A DNA stretch of 64,000 bases. It comes from Rhizobium sp. L43 (GTDB lineage Bacteria; Pseudomonadota; Alphaproteobacteria; Rhizobiales; Rhizobiaceae). The DNA lies in contig NZ_NWSQ01000019.1 of the NCBI RefSeq assembly GCF_002531725.1, positions 1 through 64,000 on the forward strand. Reading direction: 5' to 3'. Positions 1 through 8,787 of the stretch are shown one piece after another; within the stretch, counting starts at the first letter, position 1; each line of letters begins with the position of its first letter. The translations under genes were made by a program, and so were the position numbers. The notes beneath the pieces were generated by a model. The model saw nothing but the letters and a program-made list of their open reading frames with translations, was not told the origin of the DNA and made no database searches.

Positions 1-72
1 GAAAAAGCACTGGAGCCGATCGTCGAACGCGGCCCGAAACTGCACCAGGCCGGCGAAGCCGGTTACCGCTGA
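1..72 (+). CDS. C-terminal end of an unidentified protein (partial)
   Basis: An open frame enters from the left edge and ends in TGA at 70-72, giving only 23 residues, ending in GEAGYR. It lies 9 bases before the oxidoreductase start, so the two are probably co-transcribed. Too little is visible to name a family. Confidence 0.6.
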   Translation, partial: EKALEPIVERGPKLHQAGEAGYR

Positions 73-81
73 GGAGCATCC

Positions 82-1125
82 ATGCGACTACTCGTTCTTG
101 GCACCGGGGTGATGGCGAAAAACCAGCTCGCCCGCTTCACCCTTATCGACGGCGTGACCGTGGTCGGTGCCGTCGACACCGATCCTGAGCGGCTGTCGGC
201 CTTCGCCGACAAGTTCAACATCGAAAAGCGGTTTCTTTCACTGGAGGAGGCGATCGCCTGGGGTGAATTCGATGCGGCGACGAACGTTACGCCCGACCGC
301 ATCCATCACCCGACGACGATGGCGCTGATCGCCGCGGGCAAGCATGTGTTCTGCGAAAAGCCGCTGGCGGAGAATTATGCGAAGGCTTTGGAGATGACGG
401 AGGCGGCCGAAAAGGCCGGCGTCATCAACATGGTGAACCTCACCTATCGCAACGTCGCGCCGCTGCAGCGCGCCCGCGAGATGGTGCTATCAGGCGAGCT
501 CGGCACGATCCGGCACGTGGAAGCCTCCTATCTTCAGAGTTGGCTCGTGTCGCGCGCCTGGGGCGACTGGCGCACGGAATCGACCTGGTTATGGCGGCTT
601 TCCACCGGCCACGGCTCGAACGGCGTGCTCGGCGACGTCGGCATCCATATCCTCGATTTCGCCGCCTATGGCGCGGCGACCGACATCGACCACGTCTTTG
701 CGCGGCTGAAGACCTTCAACAAGGCGCCGGGTGGCCAGATCGGCGAGTATCTGCTTGATGCCAATGACAGCTTCACCATGTCCGTCGATTTCGCTAATGG
801 CGCGCTCGGCGTCATCCACGCCAGCCGCTGGGCGACAGGGCATCTGAACGAGCTGAAGCTGCGCATTTATGGCGAGAGGGGCAGCCTCGAGGTCATCCAT
901 CGTCCCAGCGGTTCCGAGCTGCATGGCTGCCTCGGCGAGGGTGTCGAAACCGCCACCTGGACGCAGATCGAAGTGGAACCGGTGGCGACCAATTACGAGC
1001 GTTTTGCCGAGGCTGTGGCAAGCGGCATTCAGCCGGACCCGAACTTCCGCCACGCCGCCAACCTGCAGAAGGTGCTCGACCTCGCGATGGTGACCGAGCG
1101 TGAGCGGCGCGAGCTGAAGGTCTGA
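82..1125 (+). CDS. Gfo/Idh/MocA family NAD(P)-dependent oxidoreductase
   Basis: A 347-residue soluble dehydrogenase, the usual length of the family, which oxidises or epimerises sugars, inositols and their derivatives with NAD(P). The N-terminus forms a Rossmann fold with a GTGVMA nucleotide-binding turn (residues 7-12). The family hallmark EKP is at residues 92-94, and GDVGIHILD at 184-192 supplies the usual catalytic histidine (H189). The start is supported by GAGGAG just upstream. The upstream gene ends 9 bases before, suggesting one sugar-catabolic transcript, and a hairpin follows at 1136-1169. The substrate cannot be read from the sequence. Confidence 0.92.
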   Translation: MRLLVLGTGVMAKNQLARFTLIDGVTVVGAVDTDPERLSAFADKFNIEKRFLSLEEAIAWGEFDAATNVTPDRIHHPTTMALIAAGKHVFCEKPLAENYAKALEMTEAAEKAGVINMVNLTYRNVAPLQRAREMVLSGELGTIRHVEASYLQSWLVSRAWGDWRTESTWLWRLSTGHGSNGVLGDVGIHILDFAAYGAATDIDHVFARLKTFNKAPGGQIGEYLLDANDSFTMSVDFANGALGVIHASRWATGHLNELKLRIYGERGSLEVIHRPSGSELHGCLGEGVETATWTQIEVEPVATNYERFAEAVASGIQPDPNFRHAANLQKVLDLAMVTERERRELKV

Positions 1126-1135
1126 TTGAGATATC

Positions 1136-1169
1136 AAACCGCTCGCGATAGGAACGTCGTGAGCGGTTT
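1136..1169 (+). terminator. Hairpin after the oxidoreductase gene
   Basis: A 13-base arm (1136-1148) pairs with 1157-1169 with one mismatch, giving a GC-rich hairpin 10 bases after the stop codon. There is no clean T-run after it, so it may be a weak terminator or an RNA-stabilising structure. Confidence 0.5.
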
Positions 1170-1207
1170 CCTCGCCGCACATCTTCGTAAGGCATAGGGC
1201 AACCCGC

Positions 1208-1645
1208 ATGAAAAGCCTTCTGACAAGCTGGCCGCTTTGGGCGCTTCTTTCCGCCGGATTTGCGGCGCTCACGGCGATTTTTGCCAAAGTCGGCGTCGAG
1301 AACGTGAATTCCGACTTCGCGACCTTCATTCGCACCATCGTCATCCTGCTGGCGGCGGGAATGATGGTCTCTATCTCAGGCAATTGGCAGGAGCCGTCTT
1401 CGGTGTCGAGCAGGAGCTGGCTCTTCCTGGTGCTCTCCGGCCTTGCCACCGGCGCATCCTGGATTTGCTATTTCCGAGCCCTGAAGCTCGGTGATGCCGC
1501 CCGCGTCGCGCCGATCGACAAGCTGTCCGTCGTCTTCGTGGCCGTCTTTGCGGTGTTGTTCCTTGGCGAACGGCTCACGCTTCCGAACTGGCTTGGCGTC
1601 ATTCTGATTGCGGGAGGCGCCGTGCTCGTCGCCTACAGGGCTTAA
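1208..1645 (+). CDS. EamA-family (DMT superfamily) half-size transporter
   Basis: A 145-residue integral membrane protein with about five hydrophobic helices and a single EamA repeat, including the typical segment PIDKLSVVFVAVFAVLFLGE (residues 99-118) followed by a last helix. Most DMT exporters have two such repeats (about 300 residues). This length fits the five-helix BAT-type members, which probably work as dimers. It is not a broken full-length gene, because the start and end are both natural. The cargo is unknown. It is separated from the upstream oxidoreductase by a hairpin, so it may be transcribed on its own. Confidence 0.85.
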   Translation: MKSLLTSWPLWALLSAGFAALTAIFAKVGVENVNSDFATFIRTIVILLAAGMMVSISGNWQEPSSVSSRSWLFLVLSGLATGASWICYFRALKLGDAARVAPIDKLSVVFVAVFAVLFLGERLTLPNWLGVILIAGGAVLVAYRA

Positions 1646-1682
1646 CCGGCGACGAGCATAAGGCGTGTTCGCAACGGCACGA

Positions 1683-1705
1683 AAAGGCCCCGCCGAAGCG
1701 GGGCC
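1683..1705 (-). terminator. Rho-independent terminator of the DUF1236-type gene
   Basis: On the minus strand an 8-bp GGCCCCGC/GCGGGGCC stem closed by a TTCG tetraloop is followed by TTTT, a textbook intrinsic terminator. It lies about 40 bases beyond the stop codon at 1746. Confidence 0.85.
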
Positions 1706-1745
1706 GGAGGTGGCCGGGCGGCAGCAGACGGCCTCGGCGGGTTGA

Positions 1746-2141
1746 TTATTCAATCACCTGCACCACGCGGTGGGTGCGGGGTTCGACGATCACGCGTTGA
1801 TTGTTGATGACCGTATAGGCATATTTCGGATTGTCCGGCACCGGCGTGACGACGACATCAGCCGGAAGCGGCTTGCCGACAACGATCGGTTCCTGGACGA
1901 CCACCGAGGCGGTGGGGGCCGGCTGCTGCTGGACATAGGTCACGACCTCGCGCGGCGGCGGATCGACGACCGCACCGGCGACACCGCCGGCTATACCGCC
2001 AACGGCAGCACCTACGGGACCACCGACGATCGCGCCGGTGATGGCGCCGCCGGCGGCACCGGTCACGGCTCCGTCAGCCAGAGCATTGGTGGCAAGCGAC
2101 GACAGCGCAAGGGCGCTGGAGACAAGTAGGATCTTGTACAT
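1746..2141 (-). CDS. DUF1236-type exported protein with glycine-zipper segment
   Basis: A 131-residue protein. A signal peptide (residues 1-22, ending ALA) is followed by a glycine-rich zipper segment (about 27-60, repeats of GGxxGAxxGG) that could insert in or lie on a membrane, then a proline-rich linker. The C-terminal block reads YAYTVINNQRVIVEPRT..VVQVIE, typical of DUF1236, a family common in Rhizobiales. The start at 2141 is preferred over a more upstream one because AGGAG lies 6-10 bases before it and the signal peptide begins there. The function of the family is not established. Confidence 0.85.
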   Translation of the reverse strand: MYKILLVSSALALSSLATNALADGAVTGAAGGAITGAIVGGPVGAAVGGIAGGVAGAVVDPPPREVVTYVQQQPAPTASVVVQEPIVVGKPLPADVVVTPVPDNPKYAYTVINNQRVIVEPRTHRVVQVIE

Positions 2142-2271
2142 TTTGCTTCTCCTTTGCTGGGGTTGCGTTTGGGTAACGACCACGCCAATCCGAGGTTCCG
2201 GCAAGGGAGAGTCACGCTTTGGAAGGCCGGTTCACATTCTGTGAGGCGGCTGAAGCATCGGCCGAGACGGA

Positions 2272-3381
2272 TTATTCCAGGCGCCGGCGGAACAGCCAGG
2301 CGGCGGCTGTGAGCGTCACGGCGGCGATCAGCGCCAGCGGGATCGTCTGGTGTACCACCTCGCTCAAGGGGATATCTTTGAGGAAAACGCCTTTGACGAT
2401 CACCAGGAAATAGCGCAGCGGGTTGATCAGGGTGATCGGCTGCAGCCAGCCCGGCATGTTCTCGATCGGTGTCGCGAAGCCTGAAAGCAGCATGGCCGGG
2501 ACCATGAACAGGAAGGCGCCGAGGATCGCCTGCTGCTGCGTCATCGACAGCGCCGAGATGAAGAGGCCGAGGCCGGCGACCGAACCGAGATAGAAGATCG
2601 CGCTGCCGTAAAGCAGGAAGAGCGAGCCGCGCAGCGGCACCTCGAAGAGGAAGACGGCGGCGAGGATATAGACGGTGATGTGGAAGAGCCCGATCATCAT
2701 CGGCGGGATCAGCTTGCCGATCAGGATCTCGTGCATGCGCAGCGGCGAGACCATCAACTGGTCGAAGGTGCCGAGTTCGCGCTCGCGGGCGATCGACAAG
2801 GCCGTGACGATCAGGCCGATCAATAGCGCGATGCTGGCGATCAGGTTAGGCACCATGAACCATTGGTAGGTGAGGTTCGGGTTGAACCAGTTGCGCGGCA
2901 CGGTCGAAACCGTCTCTGCGCCGGAGCGTTTGCCTGCCGGCGTCTCGGTGGCAAGCGCCGCGCCGATCTGCGAGAGATAACCCGCGACGATCTGCGAGGC
3001 GTTGGAGCGGCGGCCGTCGAGCACGACTTGCAGGTCGGCCGGCGTTCCCGCCTCGATGTTGCGCGAAAAATCCGGGCCGATCTCGACGGCGGCGATGACG
3101 GTCTGGTTGTCGATCGCCACCTGGACTTCGGCCTGGCTGGAGGCGACTTCGATCCGACGGAAGGTCGGCGAACCATCGATGCGCTCGATCAGCTCCTGGC
3201 TCCAATGGCCGCTGTCGCGGTTGAGGATCATCACGTCGACATTGCGGACTTCGAGCGTCGCCGCATAGGAGAAGACGAGAAGCTGGACGATCGGCGGGCC
3301 GATCAGGATCGCGCGGCCCTTGGGATCGCGCAGCACGGCGAGCAATTCCTTGACGATCAGGGCGTAGAGCCTTGTCCACAT
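2272..3381 (-). CDS. ybhR: ABC-2 type transporter permease (YbhR-like)
   Basis: A 369-residue inner-membrane permease. One N-terminal helix is followed by a large periplasmic domain (about residues 45-175) and five C-terminal helices, with the ABC-2 signature region including RERELGTFDQLMVSPL. The length matches E. coli YbhR (368). The start at 3381 follows directly on the stop of the upstream permease gene (3383-3385), showing tight coupling. It is the last gene of a five-gene operon. By homology it pairs with the YbhS-like permease and the YbhF-like ATPase to form an efflux pump. In E. coli this system has been linked to sensitivity to cefoperazone and chloramphenicol and to cation and drug efflux; the substrate here is unknown. 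Confidence 0.88.
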   Translation of the reverse strand: MWTRLYALIVKELLAVLRDPKGRAILIGPPIVQLLVFSYAATLEVRNVDVMILNRDSGHWSQELIERIDGSPTFRRIEVASSQAEVQVAIDNQTVIAAVEIGPDFSRNIEAGTPADLQVVLDGRRSNASQIVAGYLSQIGAALATETPAGKRSGAETVSTVPRNWFNPNLTYQWFMVPNLIASIALLIGLIVTALSIARERELGTFDQLMVSPLRMHEILIGKLIPPMMIGLFHITVYILAAVFLFEVPLRGSLFLLYGSAIFYLGSVAGLGLFISALSMTQQQAILGAFLFMVPAMLLSGFATPIENMPGWLQPITLINPLRYFLVIVKGVFLKDIPLSEVVHQTIPLALIAAVTLTAAAWLFRRRLE

Positions 3382-3382
3382 C

Positions 3383-4507
3383 TCAGCCGATCCTTTTTCT
3401 GGTGCTGCGGGCGGCAAGCATGAACATGACGCCGCCGATCGTCAGCATCACCGATATCGCCTTGACGAACATCGGCCAGATGTCGCCGGCGAGGAACACC
3501 GTTTGCAGGCTGGGGATCAGGTAACGCGCCGGCACGATGAAGGTGATCCACTGGATGACAGCAGGCATGGAATTGATCTCGAACAGGAAGCCCGACAGTA
3601 GAAAGGCCGGCAGGAAGGCTGATATCAGCGCCAGCTGCGAGGCGAGAAACTGGTTCTTCGTGGCCGTCGAAATCAGCAGGCCCTGGCCGAGCGCCGGGAT
3701 CAGGAAGGCGGCCGACAGGGCGTAAAGAGCCGCGACGGAGCCGCGGAACGGCACGCCGAAGAGAAAGACCGCAAGCAGCACGCAGAGCGTCATCGAGGTG
3801 AGGCCGAGCAGGAAATAGGGCAGGATCTTGCCGGCGAGCAGTTCGACCGCCGTCACCGGCGTCGCCATCATCGCCTCCATGGTGCCGCGCTCCCACTCGC
3901 GGGCGACGACGAGCGAGGTCAGCAGTGTGCCCACAAGCGTCATGACGATGGCAATCGAGCCCGGCACCAGGAAATTGCGGCTGGTCAGTTCCGGGTTGAA
4001 CCAGAAGCGCTGCTCGACTGCGATGGTGGGACTGCGGGAGGCGACATCCGCCTGCCTCTGCTGCTCCCAGTTGGCAACCGCGCCCTGCGCGTAATTCTGC
4101 ACGAAATTCGCCGTGTTCGGGTCGGAGCCGTCGACGATGACCTGGATCGAGGGACGGTTGCCGGCGGTGTAACGCGTGGTGAAGTCGGCCGGGATGATGA
4201 CGATGCCGCGCACCTTGCCGATCACGAGATCCTCCTCGAACAGGCGCCGGTCACGGCCGATCACCACATCGAAATAGCGCGAGGCCTGGAAACTGGCCGA
4301 CAGATCCTGCGTCAGCGGCGTCATCTCTTCGGTCGCCAGGCCGATACGGGTGCGGGTGGTATCGAGCGAGACGCCGTAGCCGAAGAGAAATAGCAGGATC
4401 AGCGGCAGCACGAAGGCGATGAGGATGCTGCTCGGATCGCGGATCGCCTGCAAGCTTTCCTTGCGCACCAGGGCTGAAAGACGCCGAAGCCGGCCGGACT
4501 GGCTCAT
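3383..4507 (-). CDS. ybhS: ABC-2 type transporter permease (YbhS-like)
   Basis: A 374-residue permease with the same plan as its downstream neighbour: N-terminal helix (about residues 25-45), a periplasmic domain of about 130 residues, then five helices. The segment REWERGTMEAMMATPVTAVE is the ABC-2 family hallmark. Its start overlaps the ATPase stop by four bases (ATGA, 4504-4507), indicating translational coupling. It closely resembles YbhS (377 residues) in size and position. It should form a heterodimer with the YbhR-like permease. Confidence 0.88.
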   Translation of the reverse strand: MSQSGRLRRLSALVRKESLQAIRDPSSILIAFVLPLILLFLFGYGVSLDTTRTRIGLATEEMTPLTQDLSASFQASRYFDVVIGRDRRLFEEDLVIGKVRGIVIIPADFTTRYTAGNRPSIQVIVDGSDPNTANFVQNYAQGAVANWEQQRQADVASRSPTIAVEQRFWFNPELTSRNFLVPGSIAIVMTLVGTLLTSLVVAREWERGTMEAMMATPVTAVELLAGKILPYFLLGLTSMTLCVLLAVFLFGVPFRGSVAALYALSAAFLIPALGQGLLISTATKNQFLASQLALISAFLPAFLLSGFLFEINSMPAVIQWITFIVPARYLIPSLQTVFLAGDIWPMFVKAISVMLTIGGVMFMLAARSTRKRIG

Positions 4508-6261
4508 GCCGCATCCTCCGCTTCCGATTGCTGCACCAGCGCGATGAAGGCATCCTCCATCGTCGGGTCCGGCTGCTTCTTGGTGGCGACCCGGGCCTTT
4601 AATTCATCCGGAGAGCCGAGCGCGATCGAGCGGCCGCGATAGATCAGCGAGATGCGGTCGCAATATTCCGCCTCGTCCATGAAATGGGTGGTGACGAGCA
4701 CGGTGACGCCCTTTTCCACCAGCCCATTGATATGCGTCCAGAACTCGCGCCGGGTGATCGGATCGACGCCGGAGGTCGGTTCGTCCAGGAATAGGGCGCG
4801 CGGTTCGTGCATGACGGCGCAGGCAAGCGCCAGGCGCTGCTTGAGGCCGAGCGGCAGGTCCTTGGCGGGCTCGCGGGCATGGCGGCCGAAATCGAAGATG
4901 TCGGCCATCAGTTCGATGCGCTCGCGCCTGTGCTGGCCGCGAAGGCCATAGACGCCGGCAAAGAATTCGAGGTTCTGCATGACGGTGAGATCGCCGTAGA
5001 GCGAGAATTTCTGCGCCATGTAGCCGAGCTGATTGCGGGCTTCGGCGGCATCGCGGCGAAGATCGAAACCGGCGACACGGCCTTCGCCGCCGGTCGGCTT
5101 CAACAGGCCGCAAAGCATTTTGAAGGTGGTGGATTTGCCGGCGCCATTCGGGCCGAGCAGGCCGAAGATCTCGCCGCGGCGGATATCGAAGCTGATATCG
5201 TCGGCGGCAGTGAAATCGCCGAAGCGCTTGGTCAGCCCCTTGGCCTCGATCACCGGTCGACCACCTTCGGCCTGCAGCGGCGCCTGCGCCTCGGCAAGCC
5301 TGGAGCGGCCGCCGGGGCCGCCGCCCAGCATGTCGACGAAGGCATCCTCGAAACGGGGCGGGGCAGGGGAAAGCGATGCGCGGTCGCCGGCCTTGCCGAT
5401 ATCGGGCCTCTTGCCGCTGGCGGCGACCAGGCGGATAGCCTCGCCCTGGATCACGCCGTCGATGACGCCATCGGCCTGAAGGAGTTCGGCGAGCACCTGC
5501 CGGCGGCGCCCGGTGACATCGGACACCCGGAAGACGCGGCCGTTGACGCGCTCGGTCATCTCCTGCGGTTTTCCCGAGAAGAGCAGTTTGCCCTGGTTCA
5601 AAAGCAGCACGTGGTCGCAGGCTTCGGCCTCGTCGAGATAGGCGGTAGACCAGACGACGCCGATACCTTCCTTCGTCAAGTTCTCGACCATCTTCCAAAG
5701 GTCGCGGCGTGAGATCGGGTCGACGCCGACGCCCGGCTCGTCTAGCAGCAGCAGGCGCGGCTTCTTCAGAAGCGCGCAGGCAAGGCCGAGCTTCTGCTTC
5801 ATGCCGCCGGAAAGTTTGCCGGCGAGCCGGCCGGTGAAACGCTTCAGGTCGGTGAAGGTGAGCAGTTCGTCGAAGGCGCCGGCACGTTCGCTCTTCGGCA
5901 GGCCGCGCAGATCGGCGTAGAGATCGAGGTTTTCCTGCACCGAGAGGTCCTCATAGAGGCCGAAGCGCTGCGGCATGTAGCCGATCGCCGCTTGGATGCC
6001 GGCGGCATTCTTCCTGGTGTCGAAGCCGAGAACCTCCACCGCGCCCGTATCGGGCAGCATCAGGCCGGTCATCAGGCGGATCAGCGTCGTCTTGCCGGCG
6101 CCGTCGGGGCCGACGAGACCGGTGATCGCGCCGCCACCGATCGCGCCAGAGACGGCGTCGAGGGCGGGAGGCGCGTTGCCGAAGCGTTTGGTGACGCCGT
6201 CGATCCGGACGAGCGGCTTGTCGTCCCAACCTGTCTGGGGGGCGGTCCCGGCGGCGGTCAT
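4504..6261 (-). CDS. ybhF: Tandem ABC transporter ATP-binding protein (YbhF-like)
   Basis: A 585-residue protein with two complete ATPase domains on one chain, as in E. coli YbhF (578). Domain 1 has Walker A GPDGAGKTT (residues 51-59), signature LSGGMKQ (150-156) and Walker B ending LLLDEP (about 171-176). Domain 2 has GPNGAGKST (370-378), a degenerate signature LPLGLKQ (about 469-475) and LFLDEPTSGVDP. The divergent second signature suggests the two ATP sites are not equivalent. Starts and ends overlap both neighbours by four bases. It powers the two permeases encoded downstream. Confidence 0.92.
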   Translation of the reverse strand: MTAAGTAPQTGWDDKPLVRIDGVTKRFGNAPPALDAVSGAIGGGAITGLVGPDGAGKTTLIRLMTGLMLPDTGAVEVLGFDTRKNAAGIQAAIGYMPQRFGLYEDLSVQENLDLYADLRGLPKSERAGAFDELLTFTDLKRFTGRLAGKLSGGMKQKLGLACALLKKPRLLLLDEPGVGVDPISRRDLWKMVENLTKEGIGVVWSTAYLDEAEACDHVLLLNQGKLLFSGKPQEMTERVNGRVFRVSDVTGRRRQVLAELLQADGVIDGVIQGEAIRLVAASGKRPDIGKAGDRASLSPAPPRFEDAFVDMLGGGPGGRSRLAEAQAPLQAEGGRPVIEAKGLTKRFGDFTAADDISFDIRRGEIFGLLGPNGAGKSTTFKMLCGLLKPTGGEGRVAGFDLRRDAAEARNQLGYMAQKFSLYGDLTVMQNLEFFAGVYGLRGQHRRERIELMADIFDFGRHAREPAKDLPLGLKQRLALACAVMHEPRALFLDEPTSGVDPITRREFWTHINGLVEKGVTVLVTTHFMDEAEYCDRISLIYRGRSIALGSPDELKARVATKKQPDPTMEDAFIALVQQSEAEDAA

Positions 6262-7268
6262 CGTCCGTCTGCCGCAGGCGCGGACAGGCGTACGGTGACC
6301 GGCATGCCCTGGCGCAGATCCGGGCCGGGCTTGTCGATGACGATCCTCAGGCGATAGACGAGGTCGGTTCTCAGTTCCGGCGTCTCCACCGATTTCGGGG
6401 TGAATTCGGCGACCGGCGAAATGAAGCCGATCGTGCCTTGATAGGGTTTGTCGGGCGCCGTATCGGAGGCGACTGATACCTTCATGCCGGGATGGATGCG
6501 GCCGAGATCGGGTTCCGCGACATAGCTGCGCACCCAGACGGGTTTTGTCAGGGACAAGACGAAGACGGTATCGGCCGGCGAGACGATCGCGCCGGTTTCC
6601 CGCACGCGGGAGAGGATGACGCCGTCATTTGCCGCACGCAGCTCGGTATCTTCAAGCGAGGTGCGGGCCGAGGCAAGCGTTGCTTCCGCCGCCTTCACCT
6701 GCGCGTCGGCGGCGGCGATATCCTCGATGCGCGAGCCCTCCAGCAGCAGCTTCAGCGCCTCGTTGGCGGAAGCGGAGCGGGCGGCGGCCATTGCCTTTGC
6801 GGCAGTTGCCTGGTCGAGGCTCGCTTCGGAAATCGTGCCTTGCGGGCGAAGCTGGCGGGCGCGCTCATAGGCGAGGTTGGCATTCTGCAGATCCGCGAGG
6901 CTTTCGTCATAGGCGGCGCGCGCCTGGGCGATCTCGGTCGGCCGCGGCCCGGCCTTCAGCTTGTCGAGCGTTGCGCGAAGCGCCGCGGCATTGGCCTCGC
7001 CGGAGCGGACGGCGAATTCATAGGGCGCGGCGTCGAGCTTCGCCAGGATCGTTCCGCTCTTGACCACGTCGCCCTCGTCGACACGGAGTTCGGAGAGGCG
7101 GCCGCTGACGCGGAACCCGAGCGAGACCTGGCGGATATCGACATTGCCGTAAAGCACGAATTCGCGGCGGGCCTCGGGCAGCCAGCCGAACCTTTCGGGC
7201 AGGCCGTACCACCAGGCGGCGCCTGCCGCAACGAGGAGAAGGACGACGAAGGGGAGGATGCGTTTCAT
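6258..7268 (-). CDS. ybhG: HlyD-family periplasmic adaptor (YbhG-like)
   Basis: A 336-residue membrane-fusion protein. It has an N-terminal signal or anchor helix (residues 1-19), a barrel/lipoyl half-motif, a long coiled coil (about 90-190, rich in Ala, Glu and Lys), the second lipoyl half, and a beta-barrel domain. The start at 7268 is chosen because it begins the hydrophobic segment and overlaps the regulator stop in an ATGA arrangement. It resembles YbhG (332 residues). It would link the inner-membrane pump to an outer-membrane channel such as TolC, which is not encoded here. Confidence 0.9.
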   Translation of the reverse strand: MKRILPFVVLLLVAAGAAWWYGLPERFGWLPEARREFVLYGNVDIRQVSLGFRVSGRLSELRVDEGDVVKSGTILAKLDAAPYEFAVRSGEANAAALRATLDKLKAGPRPTEIAQARAAYDESLADLQNANLAYERARQLRPQGTISEASLDQATAAKAMAAARSASANEALKLLLEGSRIEDIAAADAQVKAAEATLASARTSLEDTELRAANDGVILSRVRETGAIVSPADTVFVLSLTKPVWVRSYVAEPDLGRIHPGMKVSVASDTAPDKPYQGTIGFISPVAEFTPKSVETPELRTDLVYRLRIVIDKPGPDLRQGMPVTVRLSAPAADGR

Positions 7269-7969
7269 GCTGCACCTCCTCTCGGCGGACCGAGGAGATC
7301 GACCAGTTCGGCGGCAAGGCCGCGCAAGGTGTCCACCTGTTCCGGGCCGACGGCGTCCCATTCCATCTGGGCGAGCACGGCTGCGTGGGTGACGCGAAAG
7401 ACCAGGATACTGCCGAGAAGGTTGAAGGTGCGCAGGCGCACATGTTCCGAGCCGGGGTCTTCACGCAGGATGGCGCCGATCAGCCGTCGGCCCATCTCGA
7501 TCATCGGCCGCATGATGCCCTGATAGACCCGTGTGAAGGCCTCGGTCGGCTCCATCTGCTCACGGATCAGGAAGCGCGCCCAGGATTCGGATTCCTTGCC
7601 GACGAAAAGCGTCACCATGGTTTGCAGAATTTCTGTGAGGAAGCGACGGGCTTCAGCTTCGGCGAGCCGTTCGCCGGCGGCGTCGAGCGCCAACAGATGC
7701 GCGCCGATGCGCGCCCTCATGTCGCCGACATGCGTGTCGATGCGGGCCATCAGATATTCGGCGGTGGCGAGGTAGAGACCTTCCTTGCTGCCGAAATAAT
7801 AGGGGATGGCCTGCAGGTTGACGCCGGCGGCTTCGGTCAGTTGGCGCGTCGAGGCGCCGTCGAAGCCGTAGCGCCCGAAGACGTCGAGAGCGGCAGTCAG
7901 CATCTTCCGGCGCGCGATCTCGGCGCGGGCGGAAACTGGCGGAAGTTGGGCGTCATGCTCCTGGTTCAT
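7265..7969 (-). CDS. cecR: TetR-family regulator of the CecR/CerR type
   Basis: A 234-residue regulator. Residues about 20-70 form the TetR helix-turn-helix (ALDVFGRYGFDGASTRQLTE, then AIPYYFGSKEGLY). The C-terminal part has the CerR/DUF1956-like ligand domain (RFLIREQMEPTEAF). It is the first gene of the operon, as ybiH/cecR is in E. coli. The ATG at 7969 is preferred over upstream candidates because the conserved protein begins there. The likely role is a ligand-relieved repressor of its own operon; a 12-base imperfect palindrome at 8001-8012 is a candidate operator. Confidence 0.88.
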   Translation of the reverse strand: MNQEHDAQLPPVSARAEIARRKMLTAALDVFGRYGFDGASTRQLTEAAGVNLQAIPYYFGSKEGLYLATAEYLMARIDTHVGDMRARIGAHLLALDAAGERLAEAEARRFLTEILQTMVTLFVGKESESWARFLIREQMEPTEAFTRVYQGIMRPMIEMGRRLIGAILREDPGSEHVRLRTFNLLGSILVFRVTHAAVLAQMEWDAVGPEQVDTLRGLAAELVDLLGPPRGGAA

Positions 7970-8367
7970 GACGGTTTTATAACATTGGCAAGAAAATAAG
8001 TCAATCGAATGATATATTTTGTGGAAGAGCCTGCAAACCCGAACATACATTGGCGAAGAAGAGGGCGATCAGCCGAATGGGCCGTTCAGCCCTCAACGTC
8101 GATCGTATTGGAGCTGTCCACGGGAAACGTTGGCGACAAAGGCAAAGAGGCCCGTGACGAACGGACCTCTCAGGGTTACTCAGGGTGGGCAGGAGAAACC
8201 AAGCCTCGGGGTTGGCTGCTAACAGGTAGCGATGCACTATCACTAATTTTGGCGACACTAATGTGTCTGGCGCCAATGTTGCGGGGCAAAAAGGTTTGGG
8301 TTTTTTTCTATTTCCACGGTCATTTTTTGACACAAAACTGCCTTGCTCTTTCCGTATCGCCGATGCG
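7970..8367. promoter_or_regulatory. Upstream region of the cecR-ybhGFSR operon
   Basis: About 400 bases without a convincing gene. The part next to the regulator is AT-rich and contains the candidate operator TCAATCGAATGA at 8001-8012. A short GACAC/GTGTC hairpin lies around 8254-8267. Open frames through the region lack a credible start and family resemblance. Confidence 0.5.
8001..8012. promoter_or_regulatory. Candidate operator of the TetR-type regulator
   Basis: TCAATCGAATGA is palindromic except for one symmetric pair and is centred on TCGA. It lies 32-43 bases upstream of the regulator start in AT-rich sequence, a usual place for an autoregulatory TetR site. No second copy was noticed nearby. 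Confidence 0.35.
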
Positions 8368-8520
8368 ATGCGTATCCAAATTTATATTATCGCGCTCCTG
8401 CTCAGCGCCATCATGTGGTCGATCTCGTTCGATGCGGCGCGGGAATCCTATCATGCTGCGCAAAGTGCGGGATTGATGCCGAACCTGCATATCAACAAGA
8501 AACTGGATCGCATTCTGTAG
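8368..8520 (+). CDS. Small single-helix membrane protein, hypothetical
   Basis: A possible 50-residue protein with one hydrophobic helix near the N-terminus (about residues 3-16) and a polar, basic C-terminal tail. No family is recognised and the ribosome site is weak, so this is a low-confidence call. It stands alone between the efflux operon and the next small exported protein. Confidence 0.35.
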   Translation: MRIQIYIIALLLSAIMWSISFDAARESYHAAQSAGLMPNLHINKKLDRIL

Positions 8521-8629
8521 ACTGCGATGTTGGGCCGAGATTATCGGCACGTTTCGCCGACGTTGCATTCGCGGCCCGCCGGGCCGGCCAACCTATTTTT
8601 CCTGTGGATCCCCGGCCTTTTCCGAGAAA

Positions 8630-8651
8630 ATCAAATTTCGTAAAATTTGAT
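8630..8651. promoter_or_regulatory. Perfect 9-bp AT-rich inverted repeat
   Basis: ATCAAATTT (8630-8638) and AAATTTGAT (8643-8651) are perfect arms around CGTA, about 135 bases before the exported-protein start at 8788. It could be a regulator site or a weak hairpin; the regulator is unknown. Confidence 0.4.
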
Positions 8652-8787
8652 CGATCCGCTTAAAAGGCCTGAAAATACTGATGTGTAGAGTGGTCTCATG
8701 AAAGCGGCCGAAGCGTGGACAGACGCATCGATCGTTTGGAGCCGGGCGATGCAAAAGCCCGCCGATCCGCAAAACGGGGACTTCGAC

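Noticed and set aside
8009..8476. A 155-codon plus-strand frame after the TetR-type gene
   Set aside because: No ribosome site, low-complexity composition, overlaps a better small ORF and the regulator's promoter region.
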